A stretch of 41,528 nucleotides of DNA from Treponema sp. (GTDB lineage Bacteria > Spirochaetota > Spirochaetia > Treponematales > Breznakiellaceae), in the NCBI GenBank assembly GCA_031266875.1, contig JAISAE010000032.1:1-41528 (forward strand), given 5' to 3'. Position 1 is the stretch's first letter. Every line of letters starts with the position of its first letter. Shown here piece by piece: positions 16,623 through 24,982 of this stretch. A model generated the notes under the pieces. The model saw only the letters and a program-made list of their open reading frames with translations. It was not told the origin of the DNA and ran no database searches. The position numbers were made by a program, and so were the translations under genes.

Positions 16623-18566
16623 TCAGGCGCTGTTTCGCGCTGTTTCCAGTTCAGCGGTTTTCGCTTCCCACTCAGTGGTTTTCGCTTCAAGGCGTGCGGC
16701 GGTTTCGTCAAGGCGAGCCTTCACTGCTCTGGCCTTTTCCCTGTTTGAGTATACATGTGGCCGCGCAAGCTCTGTTTCAAGCCGCGCCTTTTCGGTTTCC
16801 AGTTCCTCAATGCGGGCGAGGATGTCCGCCTCCTGGCGCTCAAGGCGCTTTAGCGCGGTCTGCCGCTGTTTTCCAGCTTCCCGTTCCGCCGCGGTGCTCC
16901 GCGCTGTTTGGGCGCTGGGGCTGGCGGGGGCTGGCGCTTTGGCGCTTGGCGCGGCTGCGCTTGGCGCTGCCACGCGATCCAGATAGTAGGCGTAGTTGCC
17001 GTAAAAAAGGCGCGGGCCACAGGGGGAAAGCTCTAGGGTTTTGGTGGAAAGCGCCTCCATAAAGGCGCGGTCGTGAGACACAAAGACAATGGTTCCGGTA
17101 TAGGCGCGGAGGGTGTCAAGCAAGATGTCTTTGGATTGAAGGTCGAGGTGGTTGGTGGGTTCGTCGAGGATAAGGAGGTTCATGGGTTTGAGGAGCATTT
17201 TCAAAAGCGCGAGGCGGCTCTTTTCCCCGCCTGAAAGCACGGACAGGCTCTTGTACACATCGTCGCCCCGAAACAGGAACGCGCCCAGCATATCCCGTAT
17301 GCGGGGTATGAGCGAAGTTGGCGCGCCGGCTTCCATGAAATCCAGCACTGATTCCGCGCCGGTAATGGTCTCAGCCGCGTCCTGGGAGAAGTAGCCGGCT
17401 GCAATGCCAGCGCCGTAGCGCACGGCGCCGTGGTGGTTGGTGTCGATAGCGGCAAGTATGCGCAGGAGCGTGGTTTTACCCGCGCCGTTTCTGCCCACCA
17501 CTACCAGCTTTTCGCTGCTTTCAAGCGTGAGGTCGAGGCCTGCTAGTACGCGGCGGTCGCCGTAGCTTTTTCCGACGTTCTCCAGGGTAAGGGCGATTCG
17601 GCCTGCGTGGGGCGGCGGCGGGAAGCTGATACTGATCTTCTTGAGGGATTCGGGTATCTGGATGCGCTCCATTTTCTCAAGGCGTTTTATGCGTTCTTGC
17701 ACCATAGCGGCCTTAGTCGCCTTATACCGGAAGCGGCGAATCAGGTCTTCGGACTTGGCGATCTCTTCCTGCTGTTCAGCGTAACGCTTCATCAGGCTTT
17801 CGATTTCGACCTGACGCACCTGTTGATACGCGGTGTAGTTTCCAACGTAGCGTTTGAGGTTGCCCTGAAAAAGCTCGTAGACCTCGCTAACGCAGACGTC
17901 AAGGAAGTAGCGGTCGTGGGACACGAGCAGATAGCCGCCGCTGAACGAGCGGAGCCAGTCTTCAAGCCACGCTCTTGCCTCAATATCAAGGTAGTTGGTC
18001 GGCTCATCAAGCAGAAGTATGTCAGGTTTTTCAAGCAGTGTTTTGGCAAGGGCGATTCGCATCTGCCAGCCGCCTGAAAACTCCTCAGTAGGCCGCTGAA
18101 AGTCCTGGGTTGAAAAGCCCAAGCCGGTAAGCACCATGCTGACGCTTTGCTCCCGCGTGTAATAGCCGGAATGTTCCACGCGCTCTTCAAGCCGGTGGTA
18201 TTCCTCAAGCAGCGGCACGGCGCGGCGCTCATCGGCGTTCTGCAGTTGTCCGCCTATATCGTCAAGCCGCGCAAGCAGGGCGTATACCTCCGCGTAGGCG
18301 GTCTCTGCCTCGTCGCGCAGGGTTTTGCCCTGGTGAACAATGCCGGACTGAGGGAGGTAGGACACGCGGCAGCCTTTTTCAACAGCCTGGTCCCCGGAAT
18401 CAGCGGCGCGTTTACCGGCGATGACCTGCATGAGCGTTGTTTTGCCTGAGCCATTCGCGCCGGTCAAGGCCGCTCTGGAACCAGTGGCAAGGTTGAGGTT
18501 CACCTCCTTGAGCAAGTCTCGATCCCCAAACGCGAGGGATACTTTGGTACATTGAACAAAAGCCAT
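16623..18566 (-). CDS. ABC-F family ATPase (YdiF/Uup-like)
   Basis: A 647-residue protein with two nucleotide-binding domains and no membrane segments, the ABC-F layout. Domain 1: Walker A GANGSGKTT (residues about 36-44), signature FSGGWQMR, Walker B ILLLDEPTNYLD, H-loop SHDR. Domain 2: GRNGAGKTT, LSGGEKSRLAL, LILDEPTNHLD, SHDR. The two are joined by a charged linker (AEQQEEIAKSEDLIRRFRYK). A C-terminal coiled coil of about 90 residues (RLERQEADILARIEELETEK) follows an Ala/Pro-rich hinge. ABC-F proteins act on the ribosome (translation or antibiotic protection); the specific role is not evident. It starts 3 nt after the stop of the lipoprotein gene and is likely coupled to it. Confidence 0.93.
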   Translation of the reverse strand: MAFVQCTKVSLAFGDRDLLKEVNLNLATGSRAALTGANGSGKTTLMQVIAGKRAADSGDQAVEKGCRVSYLPQSGIVHQGKTLRDEAETAYAEVYALLARLDDIGGQLQNADERRAVPLLEEYHRLEERVEHSGYYTREQSVSMVLTGLGFSTQDFQRPTEEFSGGWQMRIALAKTLLEKPDILLLDEPTNYLDIEARAWLEDWLRSFSGGYLLVSHDRYFLDVCVSEVYELFQGNLKRYVGNYTAYQQVRQVEIESLMKRYAEQQEEIAKSEDLIRRFRYKATKAAMVQERIKRLEKMERIQIPESLKKISISFPPPPHAGRIALTLENVGKSYGDRRVLAGLDLTLESSEKLVVVGRNGAGKTTLLRILAAIDTNHHGAVRYGAGIAAGYFSQDAAETITGAESVLDFMEAGAPTSLIPRIRDMLGAFLFRGDDVYKSLSVLSGGEKSRLALLKMLLKPMNLLILDEPTNHLDLQSKDILLDTLRAYTGTIVFVSHDRAFMEALSTKTLELSPCGPRLFYGNYAYYLDRVAAPSAAAPSAKAPAPASPSAQTARSTAAEREAGKQRQTALKRLERQEADILARIEELETEKARLETELARPHVYSNREKARAVKARLDETAARLEAKTTEWEAKTAELETARNSA

Positions 18567-18569
18567 AGT

Positions 18570-20171
18570 TTAAAAATCTCTTAAATCAAAAAGGAAATCA
18601 TTTGGCAGCGTATCCTCCGGCGTTAATGCGCGGGGGTTGAAGTCAAATACAGGTTCATCAAGCGGCGGCTGATTGAGCCACGGTTCATCAAGCTGCTGTT
18701 CAGGCGCTGGTACATCCAGCAACGGCACATCTATTGACGGCAGTTCATAAAGCAGCGGCGTATCAGCGGATGGGGTCTGTCCATAAGGCAGGTCTGATGG
18801 CGGCAGGTCTATTGAGGGCTGTTCGAGAGTGGCTGTCTTGAAGAAGTAGATCACGGTAGGCGAGCTGGCTCGCCGCGCAACAACAAGCCCGTCCATACTG
18901 CTTGGCGGCACATACTCAATGCGCATACCCTGGCTTTCAAGCGTATACATAAAGTACACTGCTCTGGTTCTGTCTCCTGTTTCCTCAAAGTTAAAGGCAA
19001 AAGCGCCATCATACAAACTCGACATAGCCGATCCCAGAAAGACACCCATGTTGATAGTACCGGTTCCTAAAGCTAGGGCGCTGATCACCTGTGGTGTCAG
19101 AAGCCGGTAGCCTGACCACGTGAAACGTCCATCGTCAGAAAACGCAAGCCGGCCATAGTTGGTACTACTGAACATTGGTCCGGTGTTGTACAGGTTATAA
19201 AACAGCTCGTCCTGACGGGCCAGTTCCTGCATAATAAGGTCATCTATATCAGAGGCAAGGGCTACAAACAGCTCTGTTTTCAAGGCCCCGCCGTCATCGT
19301 AATACTGTACCGCGAGCGTGGTATCTGAGCGCAGGCTCATGCGGAGACGGCTGCCCTCAAAACGCCACGTCCGCGCTCCTTCGGCGCGAATGCCGGTATA
19401 AGAAAAACGCTTATCCACCTGGGGCAGGTATATACGGGCAATTCCAGTATCAATGCCCGGCATAAACTCCCAATGCTTCGCAAGCTTCTCAATGTCTATC
19501 CGCTTTGAATTCACCATGATTGAGTAAGACTCTGGGGACCAGGTATGCAGGAGCAGGCGGTCAAGGTCAGGGTCGTCTTCGTCGTCTTCATTTCTTGCCA
19601 CTGAAAGCGGCCCGCCAGTATGCTCAAACAGCCGCAGACGGAGTGAAAAACAGTAACCAGTGGTTCCATCCTCAGTCATCACCTGATACCATTCACCGGC
19701 GAGTGATTCTCCAGTGGCGCTGATGGGCGCTTGCCCCTCAACTTTGGCCAGGGGCTTAACGATTTCACCCATTTTGAGCCGGTATACCCGCCGCGCCACA
19801 TTGTCAGGACTCTGCCTGATCGGAAGCCCGTCCTGCAATGTTTCGGCATAGACTCGCGCCATGCTTGCGAACTCATCAGCGCGTTTATCAGCGGCTGTCC
19901 GCGAGCCTACCAGTTCCAGCATGGGCAGCGGAATCTCAAACTTGTCCATGTCAGATTCGGCGCTGCGGTACTGTTCAGGGATGCCGGCGACCCATGTTTT
20001 GTTGAGGTTCGACTTAATATACACCGGCAGTACGGTTCCTGAAGGAATCGCTGGTTCTTCCGACGCCCATAACAGAACCCCCCAGCCCAGAAGTTTGGAG
20101 CAGGAATTGAACAGGGTAAGCGTAATCGCCAAGATGACAAGAAGACCAGTTTTTTTTAACAGCGGAGCCAT
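18570..20171 (-). CDS. Lipoprotein with SH3-like domain, acidic proline-rich tail
   Basis: A 533-residue envelope protein. The N-terminus MAPLLKKTGLLVILAITLTLFNSC carries a lipobox-like LFNSC, predicting lipidation at Cys24. A bacterial SH3-like segment follows at about residues 110-190 (DGLPIRQSPDN, MGEIVKPLAKVEG, GEWYQVMTEDGTTGYCF). The middle looks like a large beta-rich domain. The last 100 residues are rich in Pro, Asp and Leu (PSIDLPPSDLPYGQTP). The frame also contains an upstream ATG (20186) without a ribosome binding site; AGG lies 4 nt before ATG 20171, which I use. Possibly conserved in Treponema, not verified. Upstream of, and coupled to, the ABC-F gene. Confidence 0.8.
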   Translation of the reverse strand: MAPLLKKTGLLVILAITLTLFNSCSKLLGWGVLLWASEEPAIPSGTVLPVYIKSNLNKTWVAGIPEQYRSAESDMDKFEIPLPMLELVGSRTAADKRADEFASMARVYAETLQDGLPIRQSPDNVARRVYRLKMGEIVKPLAKVEGQAPISATGESLAGEWYQVMTEDGTTGYCFSLRLRLFEHTGGPLSVARNEDDEDDPDLDRLLLHTWSPESYSIMVNSKRIDIEKLAKHWEFMPGIDTGIARIYLPQVDKRFSYTGIRAEGARTWRFEGSRLRMSLRSDTTLAVQYYDDGGALKTELFVALASDIDDLIMQELARQDELFYNLYNTGPMFSSTNYGRLAFSDDGRFTWSGYRLLTPQVISALALGTGTINMGVFLGSAMSSLYDGAFAFNFEETGDRTRAVYFMYTLESQGMRIEYVPPSSMDGLVVARRASSPTVIYFFKTATLEQPSIDLPPSDLPYGQTPSADTPLLYELPSIDVPLLDVPAPEQQLDEPWLNQPPLDEPVFDFNPRALTPEDTLPNDFLFDLRDF

Positions 20172-20191
20172 AACGCCTGATAGCATACCCG

Positions 20192-20238
20192 GAACCGCCC
20201 GTAAAAAACTAGGCGCAAGGAACGCCTGACAGCGGTTC
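20192..20238. other. Nested inverted repeat between divergent genes
   Basis: An outer stem GAACCGC (20192-20198) with GCGGTTC (20232-20238) encloses AGGCG (20211-20215) with CGCCT (20223-20227). A direct repeat AACGCCTGA(T/C)AGC occurs at 20172-20184 and 20221-20233. Together these suggest a regulatory region for the divergent lipoprotein and esterase genes. Confidence 0.4.
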
Positions 20239-20247
20239 TATGGGACT

Positions 20248-20261
20248 TGCTGAAATCAGCA
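20248..20261 (+). promoter_or_regulatory. 14-bp perfect palindrome upstream of the esterase pair, possible operator
   Basis: TGCTGAAATCAGCA is perfectly symmetric except for its central AA and lies 31 bp before ATG 20292. The 2-nt loop makes an RNA hairpin unlikely, so a dimeric regulator site is more plausible. No cognate regulator is nearby. Confidence 0.35.
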
Positions 20262-20291
20262 GACCTTTTTACTTTAAGAAGAGGAGGAAAC

Positions 20292-21086
20292 ATGGCGTTT
20301 ATTCACGCTCATTTTTATTCAGACGCCCTGGGAATGCAGAGAACCATTGATGTGATTCTGCCCCAACGCGCCACTAGGAACGGGGATCAGGCCGGAGAAA
20401 GAGACAGGCATATTCCCGTGCTGTATCTGCTCCACGGCTGGAGCGATGATCACACCGGCTGGCAACGGCGCACGTCCATTGAACGCTACGCGCTGGAAAA
20501 AGGACTCGCGGTCATCATGCCCGGTACTGACCTCGGTTTTTATACAGACATGAAGTATGGTTACGACTTTTGGCAATTTTTTAGCAAAGAACTGCCCAGG
20601 CTTGTCCATGAGTTTTTTCCCCGCCTTTCTACAAGGCGGGAAGATACCTTTGTCGCCGGCCTTTCGATGGGCGGCTTTGGCGCGTTAAAGCTCGGCATCA
20701 ACTGCCCGGAGCGTTTCAGCGCAGTGGCCAGCCTCTCCGGTCTCACAGACCCGCTGTGGGCGTACCGGAGTGATAACAAGGACAATGAGGGCGCTTGGTT
20801 CAACATCTTCGGCGATGAGGACGAAATGCGGGGTAGTGTTAATGACATCCACTATAAAATGGAAGAACTCATCGCTTCCGGCAAAACACAGCCCCGTTTC
20901 TACCAGACCTGTGGAACTGAAGATTTTTTGTATAACGTTAATGTCGCGTTCCGGGATCGTTTCAAAGACCGCATTGACCTCACTTATCACGAGGAAGCGG
21001 GTGCGCACGAATGGGACTATTGGGACCGGAACATTCAGCGCGTGATCAAGTGGCTCCCTCTCGCGGCTAATAAGGAGGTGTGCTGA
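20292..21086 (+). CDS. Alpha/beta-hydrolase esterase, tributyrin esterase type (first of pair)
   Basis: A 264-residue putative esterase of the esterase D/EstA group, without a signal peptide and so cytosolic. Oxyanion region LYLLHGWSDDHTGW at about residues 38-51, nucleophile elbow GLSMGGFGALKLG (Ser of GLSMGG), and a C-terminal His in AGAHEWDYW. Family members deacylate short-chain esters including acetylated sugars. GAGGAGG directly before ATG 20292 fixes the start; the frame is open 45 nt further. Its stop TGA overlaps the next ATG by one base (TGATG), so the two paralogous esterases are translationally coupled. Confidence 0.9.
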   Translation: MAFIHAHFYSDALGMQRTIDVILPQRATRNGDQAGERDRHIPVLYLLHGWSDDHTGWQRRTSIERYALEKGLAVIMPGTDLGFYTDMKYGYDFWQFFSKELPRLVHEFFPRLSTRREDTFVAGLSMGGFGALKLGINCPERFSAVASLSGLTDPLWAYRSDNKDNEGAWFNIFGDEDEMRGSVNDIHYKMEELIASGKTQPRFYQTCGTEDFLYNVNVAFRDRFKDRIDLTYHEEAGAHEWDYWDRNIQRVIKWLPLAANKEVC

Positions 21087-21910
21087 TGGCTTTCATGGAA
21101 GTAGATTTCTCTTCTGAGGTATTGGGGATGAATTGTCAGGCCAATGTGATTATCCCTCAGTGTGGGGCTGGCGTTGGCGTTGAAGGCGCTACAGCATCCA
21201 CTGTAGCGTATCCGGTACTGTGGCTCTTGCATGGCGCAGGCGACGACCACACGATCTGGTCGCGTTTTACCTCCATTGAACGCTATGTAAGTTCAATGGG
21301 CCTTGCTGTGGTCATGCCTGCGGCGCACCTGAGTTCCTATATCAACATGGTACACGGCCCGCGTTACTTCGACTTTTTCACCGAAGAGCTTCCTGTTCTC
21401 ATGGGTGAGTTTTTCCCGATTTCGTCCAAACGGGAAGACAACTATGTTGCTGGCCTTTCGATGGGTGGCAACGGGGCGCTTACTCTGGGTCTTGGCAGAC
21501 CTGACGTGTATTCTGCCATTGGCTGTTTCTCCGCTGGGAATTTCAATATGAGGCTGGGAAACCGTACAGTGATAAACCCGCGCACATCCGGCAAGGCGTC
21601 TCGTGATCTGGCTGTATACGGCGTTGAAGACCGCGCTCAACTGCTTGGGGATCCCGCATACGACTGCTTTGCCAAAGCAGAGGCTGCTATCACATCAGGA
21701 ACGCCCCTGCCGAGAATCTTTCACTGTTGCGGCACAGAGGATTTTCTTTATGCCAACGCAACCGAGACAGCCGCATGGTTCAGGAAGCACCCCCAGTTCA
21801 GCTACGAATTCCACGAAGCCCCTGGTGTTCATAACTGGAAGTTTTGGGACGAGTGGGTACAGATTTTTCTTAAGTGGCTTTTGCCTTCAGAGGTGAAACC
21901 AGCAGCCTAA
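21086..21910 (+). CDS. Alpha/beta-hydrolase esterase, tributyrin esterase type (second of pair)
   Basis: A 274-residue paralogue of the preceding esterase, with LWLLHGAGDDHTIW, elbow GLSMGGNGALTLG and catalytic His in APGVHNWKFWDEW. An insertion of Gly/Ala/Val-rich residues near 20-30 (GAGVGVEGATAS) is not in its partner. AAGGAGG (21072-21078) with a 7-nt gap selects ATG 21086; an upstream GTG in frame is less likely. The pair probably arose by tandem duplication and has diverged, perhaps for different acyl or sugar substrates; specificity is unknown. Confidence 0.9.
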   Translation: MAFMEVDFSSEVLGMNCQANVIIPQCGAGVGVEGATASTVAYPVLWLLHGAGDDHTIWSRFTSIERYVSSMGLAVVMPAAHLSSYINMVHGPRYFDFFTEELPVLMGEFFPISSKREDNYVAGLSMGGNGALTLGLGRPDVYSAIGCFSAGNFNMRLGNRTVINPRTSGKASRDLAVYGVEDRAQLLGDPAYDCFAKAEAAITSGTPLPRIFHCCGTEDFLYANATETAAWFRKHPQFSYEFHEAPGVHNWKFWDEWVQIFLKWLLPSEVKPAA

Positions 21911-21960
21911 AAAACGCGGTGGGTTCGACATTGGTAGCAACATACCACGCTCACCCACCG
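21911..21960 (-). terminator. Intrinsic terminator of the minus-strand chemoreceptor gene
   Basis: CGGTGGGT (21917-21924) pairs with ACCCACCG (21953-21960), with an inner TGGTA/TACCA stem. Read on the minus strand, the stem is followed by CGTTTTTT. The plus-strand esterase gene ends at 21910, so the element may stop both. Confidence 0.65.
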
Positions 21961-22023
21961 TACTCTCAGATCCTCTGAGCTTGTTGAAACGACCAAAGCG
22001 CACAGGCTCTATAGGAGAAACCC

Positions 22024-23286
22024 TTATGCCTGCAAACGAGATACCAGTTTCAAAAGCTCCTCTGACTTACCGATCAAAACACGCAAGTCTTCGTCAACTT
22101 GAGTCGCCAGTTTGACGTTATCCACCGCAATACCGCTTACCTCATTCACGAGGCTTGTCGCCTCTTTACTGGAATTCGACTGTTCCTCTACCGCCTCTGC
22201 GATGGATTGTACATGGAGCATGGTCTCTTTAACCCATGTCCCGGCTGTAGTCAGGGAGGCCGCTGTTTTTTCAGACAACTCCGTCACCTGAGCTATGGAA
22301 CTTACCACTTTGTCCATACTTGTAATGTTAGCATGGGCAAGACTCTGCATATCTTTTATGTTGCTCTCCACATCCCGTGCGGCAACCCGGGTCTTTTCCG
22401 CCAGTTTACGCACTTCCCCAGCCACTACCGCAAAACCTCGTCCAGCTTCTCCGCCGGCATGGGCAGCTTCAATAGAAGCATTCATCGCCAGCAGGTTGAT
22501 TTGATCGGCAATACCAGTGATGACCTTCATAATATCCCCGATCTTATTTGACTGCTCTCCCAGATTATTAATGTTTCCGGTGAGCCTTTCTGTAAAATTG
22601 TACAAATCATGCATCGCTTTACCCGACTCCTGGGCCAGGCGTATACCGCTTTCAACTTGCTGATCCGACTCTCTGGATCGTTGCGTCACCATTTCCGCGC
22701 TTTGGGCAATGTGCAGTATGCCATCGGCACGCTGCTTCATAGATGTCTTTATGACATTGATCCGGTCGGTCTGGGTATTACCCCCGCTCTTTACCTCTGT
22801 AGCGCGTTCCATGATACTGCTTATGCGCTTCTGAAGCTCCTGAGTAGCCTTTCCAATCTGTGCTGAAAGCTCTGCGAGCTTGTCGGTAACGTTCCGGGAT
22901 GACACGGACAGAGTCTTAGCCTCCTTAGTCTGGGACCTGCTCGCAGATTCGGCTTTGAGATTCTCCGCTATACGCAGAAGAGCCTTCTGTAACGCTGTAA
23001 GCTCATCGTTCCCTGAAACCGAAAGCTTGATGTTCAGATTACTGGTGGAACTGGAAGCCAGTTGTTCAGCCGCCTGTACCGTCTCCTCCAGAGCCTGATT
23101 GACAGACTGTACCGTGGCGATACTAAGAGCTATCAGAATCAAGGCCAGCAGGACCATGATACAGCCGCTTAAAAGACTAAGCGGCTGAGCGGTTAAGAAC
23201 ACCGTGATGATAAGCCCGACGATTGAGAGCAGTAAGATGCTGATAATCGCAATCATGCGAGTTCTTATAGATATACTTCGTAACAT
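22024..23286 (-). CDS. Chemotaxis-type signalling protein without periplasmic sensor
   Basis: A 420-residue MCP. Two membrane helices lie close together at about residues 12-33 and 38-62, leaving no extracytoplasmic ligand domain. A HAMP-like or coiled region follows, then the MCP signalling domain with its tip at [35 protein letters not shown]. It may sense internal or membrane-borne signals. AAGGAG lies 6 nt before ATG 23286; the longer frame starts inside the upstream gene remnant. The start is only 11 nt after the stop of a truncated GH32 gene, so its ancestral promoter region may have been altered. A terminator lies at 21911-21960. Confidence 0.9.
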   Translation of the reverse strand: MLRSISIRTRMIAIISILLLSIVGLIITVFLTAQPLSLLSGCIMVLLALILIALSIATVQSVNQALEETVQAAEQLASSSTSNLNIKLSVSGNDELTALQKALLRIAENLKAESASRSQTKEAKTLSVSSRNVTDKLAELSAQIGKATQELQKRISSIMERATEVKSGGNTQTDRINVIKTSMKQRADGILHIAQSAEMVTQRSRESDQQVESGIRLAQESGKAMHDLYNFTERLTGNINNLGEQSNKIGDIMKVITGIADQINLLAMNASIEAAHAGGEAGRGFAVVAGEVRKLAEKTRVAARDVESNIKDMQSLAHANITSMDKVVSSIAQVTELSEKTAASLTTAGTWVKETMLHVQSIAEAVEEQSNSSKEATSLVNEVSGIAVDNVKLATQVDEDLRVLIGKSEELLKLVSRLQA

Positions 23287-23296
23287 AATAATCTCC

Positions 23297-23878
23297 TTAC
23301 CCATTAACAGGGCTTGTTAATATACATTCGGTCTTACAAAAACGATTATCCATCTTTACACTAGCTTTAGCAAGCAAAATCACAAACACTTTTTGCTTGA
23401 CCAGATGCTGCCTCTTTGTTCTCCTGCCGGATGAAGTGGACTCGCCATTCAAGAACCGGTTCTCCAAGCCAGACCTGGTATGAATGGCGTTAGTCAATGC
23501 GAGAGCAGGCTTCTTCTTCCAGGTAAGTATGTTGTCATCGCTGTCAGCCGGCCATTGCTCCGCGCCGTTGTGGGCGCTCCGCTCACCCCCGCCGACGCTG
23601 GTGTATACAATAGCAGGAACGCCATTGTTCAACACCGCGCAGCCGGAGAAACAGTGGGTTTCTCCCAGCTCGTTTGCAGGGGCAAGGGCGATTGGCAGAT
23701 GTTCCCAGTTCACCAGATCGCGGCTGCGGGCATGGCCCCAGTGCATGTCGGCCCAGGTGTCTCCAAAAGGCTTGTGCCGGTAGAATATGTGGTACCAGCC
23801 GTTAAACCACAGTGGCCCGTTGGGATCGTTCATCCACCCTGACAAGGGATGGGAAGCGGGTCGGTGTAAGTCAATCAT
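23297..23878 (-). pseudogene. Truncated GH32 glycosidase (sucrase/levanase family)
   Basis: The first about 120 of 193 residues are clear GH32: HPLSGWMNDPNGPLWFNGWY with the catalytic nucleophile Asp in WMNDPNG, WGHARSRDLVNWEHLPIALA, and ETHCFSGCAV. Full enzymes have about 450-500 residues with the conserved RDP and EC motifs further on; these are missing. After about HTRSGLE the sequence loses similarity and ends in unrelated basic residues. A normal start with AAGGAG 8 nt upstream is retained. The 3' two thirds seem to have been deleted, joining the remnant to the chemoreceptor gene. A catalytically active product is unlikely. Confidence 0.85.
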
Positions 23879-24146
23879 CGCAAAATCTCCTTATATAGCT
23901 AGCGTGTAGATTCTCTTAGTTTCGGTATTGTTTAGGCATAAGTTGTGGTATTGCTTACTCATATCGGGAACTAGGATGACGGACAGTCCTGATACAGCAC
24001 AATCGCACATCAAACTGTTAAGAGCCGCCTAGGCATGGGAACAAGCTGCTTAACGTGTTGACAGCGGGAAGCCTCCCGCTGCGCTTCAGCCCTGCGGATA
24101 CCACAACACCCAAGCACAAGCAGAATAGCGCACCCCTGCGGGTGAA
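23879..24146. other. Gene-free gap between the GH32 remnant and the NlpC/P60 gene
   Basis: No supported gene. A 7-bp hairpin AGCGGGA/TCCCGCT (24063-24080, loop AGCC) lies here. The right edge, from about 24126, begins to resemble the 21-bp units that follow. Confidence 0.45.
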
Positions 24147-24230
24147 GCTCTTATCCCCGCGTGCCAGAGTCGTAGCCTCGCCTATCAGCGGCTTATCCTC
24201 GCATGTAAAAGTCTTGTCCTCGCGTGTGTC
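24147..24230. repeat. Four degenerate 21-bp tandem units
   Basis: Units start at 24147, 24168, 24189 and 24210 and share the pattern CTTATCCTCGCGTG with scattered changes; a fifth, weaker unit may precede them at 24126. They overlap the 3' end of the NlpC/P60 frame, whose stop codon (24193-24195) lies within the third unit. Confidence 0.65.
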
Positions 24231-24840
24231 TTATTCTTACGGGTAAGGACAGATTAAGAGATGAAGAGCTGTACTTTATTCCTAGCAACAAGACCCCAAA
24301 TGATAGAAATCTTGGGTCGTCTTTACGGTAAAATCTTTCGGAGACACCATCAATTCCTTCTTCTGGTTTGAATGTAGAATCTATGAAATAGATATTATTA
24401 TCGTTAATTTTAACACATATACTTATGTGAGTAGGCATATTCTCATTATCACCCATAAATATTAAATCACCGGGTCTTGGAATATTAGTTTTAACTGTCC
24501 ATTTTTTATAAAAATCAATAACAGCAGCATCGGTAAATGGCAGGAAATATTCGGTATTTACTATCGCATACATATAACAATTTACCACCAAACCCGAACA
24601 ATCAATTTTTATCGCTCTTAAATAATCTTGGCCACCATATTCATACTGTGTATCTTTATGTGAATACTCTATCGCATAAGATAAAGCCTTTTTCGCAATA
24701 GTACCAGGACACTCGATAAGTACAAATGTATCATTATCGCCTAATGGATGACATGATATAGTTAACATAGAAATTAAAGCATATAATTTGACATAAGATA
24801 TAATGTCTTTTGGATACCCATTGTTATTACTCTCATACAT
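24193..24840 (-). CDS. NlpC/P60-family cysteine peptidase, AT-rich, start uncertain
   Basis: The last about 170 residues show an NlpC/P60 domain: QYEYGGQDYLRAIKIDCSGLV with the catalytic Cys, RPGDLIFMG, and THISICVKI with the catalytic His, followed by NNIYFIDST. These enzymes cut peptidoglycan stem peptides or related amides. The frame is open up to 25197, but that part overlaps kduI and encodes Arg/Pro-rich nonsense. ATG 24840 gives 215 residues with a hydrophobic stretch ending LISMLTISC, a possible lipobox, but has no ribosome binding site. The C-terminus LPVRIRHTRGQDFYMRG is made from 21-bp repeat sequence. About 24.28-24.89 kb is much more AT-rich than its neighbours, suggesting transfer. 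Confidence 0.65.
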   Translation of the reverse strand: MYESNNNGYPKDIISYVKLYALISMLTISCHPLGDNDTFVLIECPGTIAKKALSYAIEYSHKDTQYEYGGQDYLRAIKIDCSGLVVNCYMYAIVNTEYFLPFTDAAVIDFYKKWTVKTNIPRPGDLIFMGDNENMPTHISICVKINDNNIYFIDSTFKPEEGIDGVSERFYRKDDPRFLSFGVLLLGIKYSSSSLNLSLPVRIRHTRGQDFYMRG

Positions 24841-24924
24841 CTTAATAATACTAAGCCAATCAATAAGGTTATCAAAACAGAAAAGCCGTTTATTCGCGTC
24901 ATCTGCTGGTGTCCGCAGAGAGGC

Positions 24925-24965
24925 GCAGCCCCGCGCTGTGCGGGGCTGCAGGCCGTGCGGACGGC
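24925..24965. terminator. Two adjacent GC-rich hairpins 3' of kduI
   Basis: GCAGCCCCGC (24925-24934) pairs perfectly with GCGGGGCTGC (24940-24949) around a 5-nt loop, then GCCGT (24952-24956 region) with ACGGC (24961-24965). No T-run follows on the minus strand. They sit between kduI and the NlpC/P60 gene, at the edge of the AT-rich patch, and may limit transcription out of the uronate operon. Confidence 0.5.
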
Positions 24966-24982
24966 GGCCTCCATGGTGAAAC

